A model generated the notes under the pieces. That model worked only from the letters and a program-made list of their open reading frames with translations, was not told the DNA's origin and did not search any database. A stretch of DNA of 64,000 nucleotides. Origin: a bacterium. GTDB taxonomy: Bacteria; Bacillota_I; Bacilli_A; RF39; UBA660. The stretch spans positions 124,001 to 188,000 of the forward strand of contig JAHZBE010000001.1 of the NCBI GenBank assembly GCA_019423565.1, in the 5' to 3' direction. Shown here piece by piece: positions 63,909 through 64,000 of the stretch; the stretch's first letter is position 1; every line of letters starts with the position of its first letter. The translations under genes and the position numbers were made by a program.

Positions 63909-64000
63909 AAAATTATTAGAGGTGACATTCCTTCATACACAATTTATGAAGATGACATTGTAAAAGTGTTTTTAGATGTTAATCCTATGAGCCCTGGACA
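63891..64000 (+). CDS. HIT-family hydrolase (5' part, cut by window end)
   Basis: First 36 codons of a histidine-triad protein: MDCIFCKIIRGDIPSYTIYE with the CxxC start common in this family, then DDIVKVFLDVNPMSPG leading to the HxHxH region outside the window. Hydrolyses nucleoside phosphoramidates or dinucleoside polyphosphates. AGAGGAGATG lies 7-14 nt upstream. The tandem duplication leaves a second, non-productive start upstream. Confidence 0.92.
   Translation, partial: MDCIFCKIIRGDIPSYTIYEDDIVKVFLDVNPMSPG

Noticed and set aside
1..64000. CRISPR array
   Set aside because: No regularly spaced repeats of 24-37 bp; the repeats found are single pairs or one tandem duplication.
1..64000. Alternative genetic code (TGA as Trp), considered because of the Mollicute-like base composition
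   Set aside because: Genes end at TGA in the expected places (for example sufD) and Trp is encoded by TGG.

Overview
The window is a very A+T-rich Firmicute chromosome segment that uses the standard bacterial code (TGA works as a stop, for example at the end of sufD, and TGG encodes Trp). A sufCDSUB operon, ClpC and ClpP, a sortase with a thioester surface protein, cotJ-type genes and compact operons suggest an uncultured gut-type member of the Bacilli, of the RF39 or Erysipelotrichales kind. That placement is inference from gene content only.

Positions 1 to about 15.19 kb are mobile DNA: one element nested inside another. The outer element carries a C5-cytosine DNA methyltransferase (cut by the window start), a MobV-like relaxase with an oriT-like locus, a large serine recombinase (LSR), a gene of unknown function behind an attenuator-like leader, and two small genes. 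Its LSR gene is cut in two. The C-terminal part lies at 2574-4021 and the catalytic N-terminal part at 13173-13643, both on the minus strand. Between them sits an inner element of about 9.16 kb. It carries a MobV relaxase, a ClpX-like AAA+ ATPase with a small partner gene, an oriT-like locus, a membrane protein and XRE regulator pair, two winged-helix genes, a 75-bp stretch with no G or C, an OB-fold (SSB-like) gene, a small gene and its own LSR. Both junctions share GTGTC. Removing the inner DNA between the two copies restores an uninterrupted 637-codon outer LSR.

The inner LSR gene runs across its own attachment site. In the circular form its frame would continue into the left end of the element, giving 612 aa with a 50-residue tail. 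In the integrated form that tail is replaced by 30 residues read from antisense target DNA. Integration therefore changes the C-terminus of the recombinase and at the same time breaks the recombinase of the outer element. Excision would repair both. This is the most notable system in the window.

From a tRNA-Gly at 15.26 kb onward the sequence is ordinary chromosome, mostly minus strand. It holds tex, a metallopeptidase, DNA polymerase IV, a cotJ pair (plus strand), gap with a TGS-type nucleoside kinase, clpP, an Rpn-family gene without a visible start codon, LD-carboxypeptidase, a YugP-type protease with cysS, clpC, a YfcC-like transporter with lysS, dusB, a two-component system next to a FtsX/MacB-type ABC exporter, a sortase and its likely substrate, guaD, queH, two lipoprotein paralogues, dacF, an SGNH hydrolase with an AMP-forming ligase, a VanY-type carboxypeptidase, an ABC exporter, pyrimidine-nucleoside phosphorylase, a Thr-rich lipoprotein, an XRE regulator, a short SSB, sufCDSUB and the start of a HIT-family gene.

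Other structural points: the SGNH/ligase pair lies between two 46-bp direct repeats (50371 and 53191). A 30-bp identical sequence precedes both the Rpn gene and the thioester protein gene. A 43-bp tandem duplication doubles the start region of the HIT gene. No CRISPR array, rRNA or complete insertion sequence was seen.
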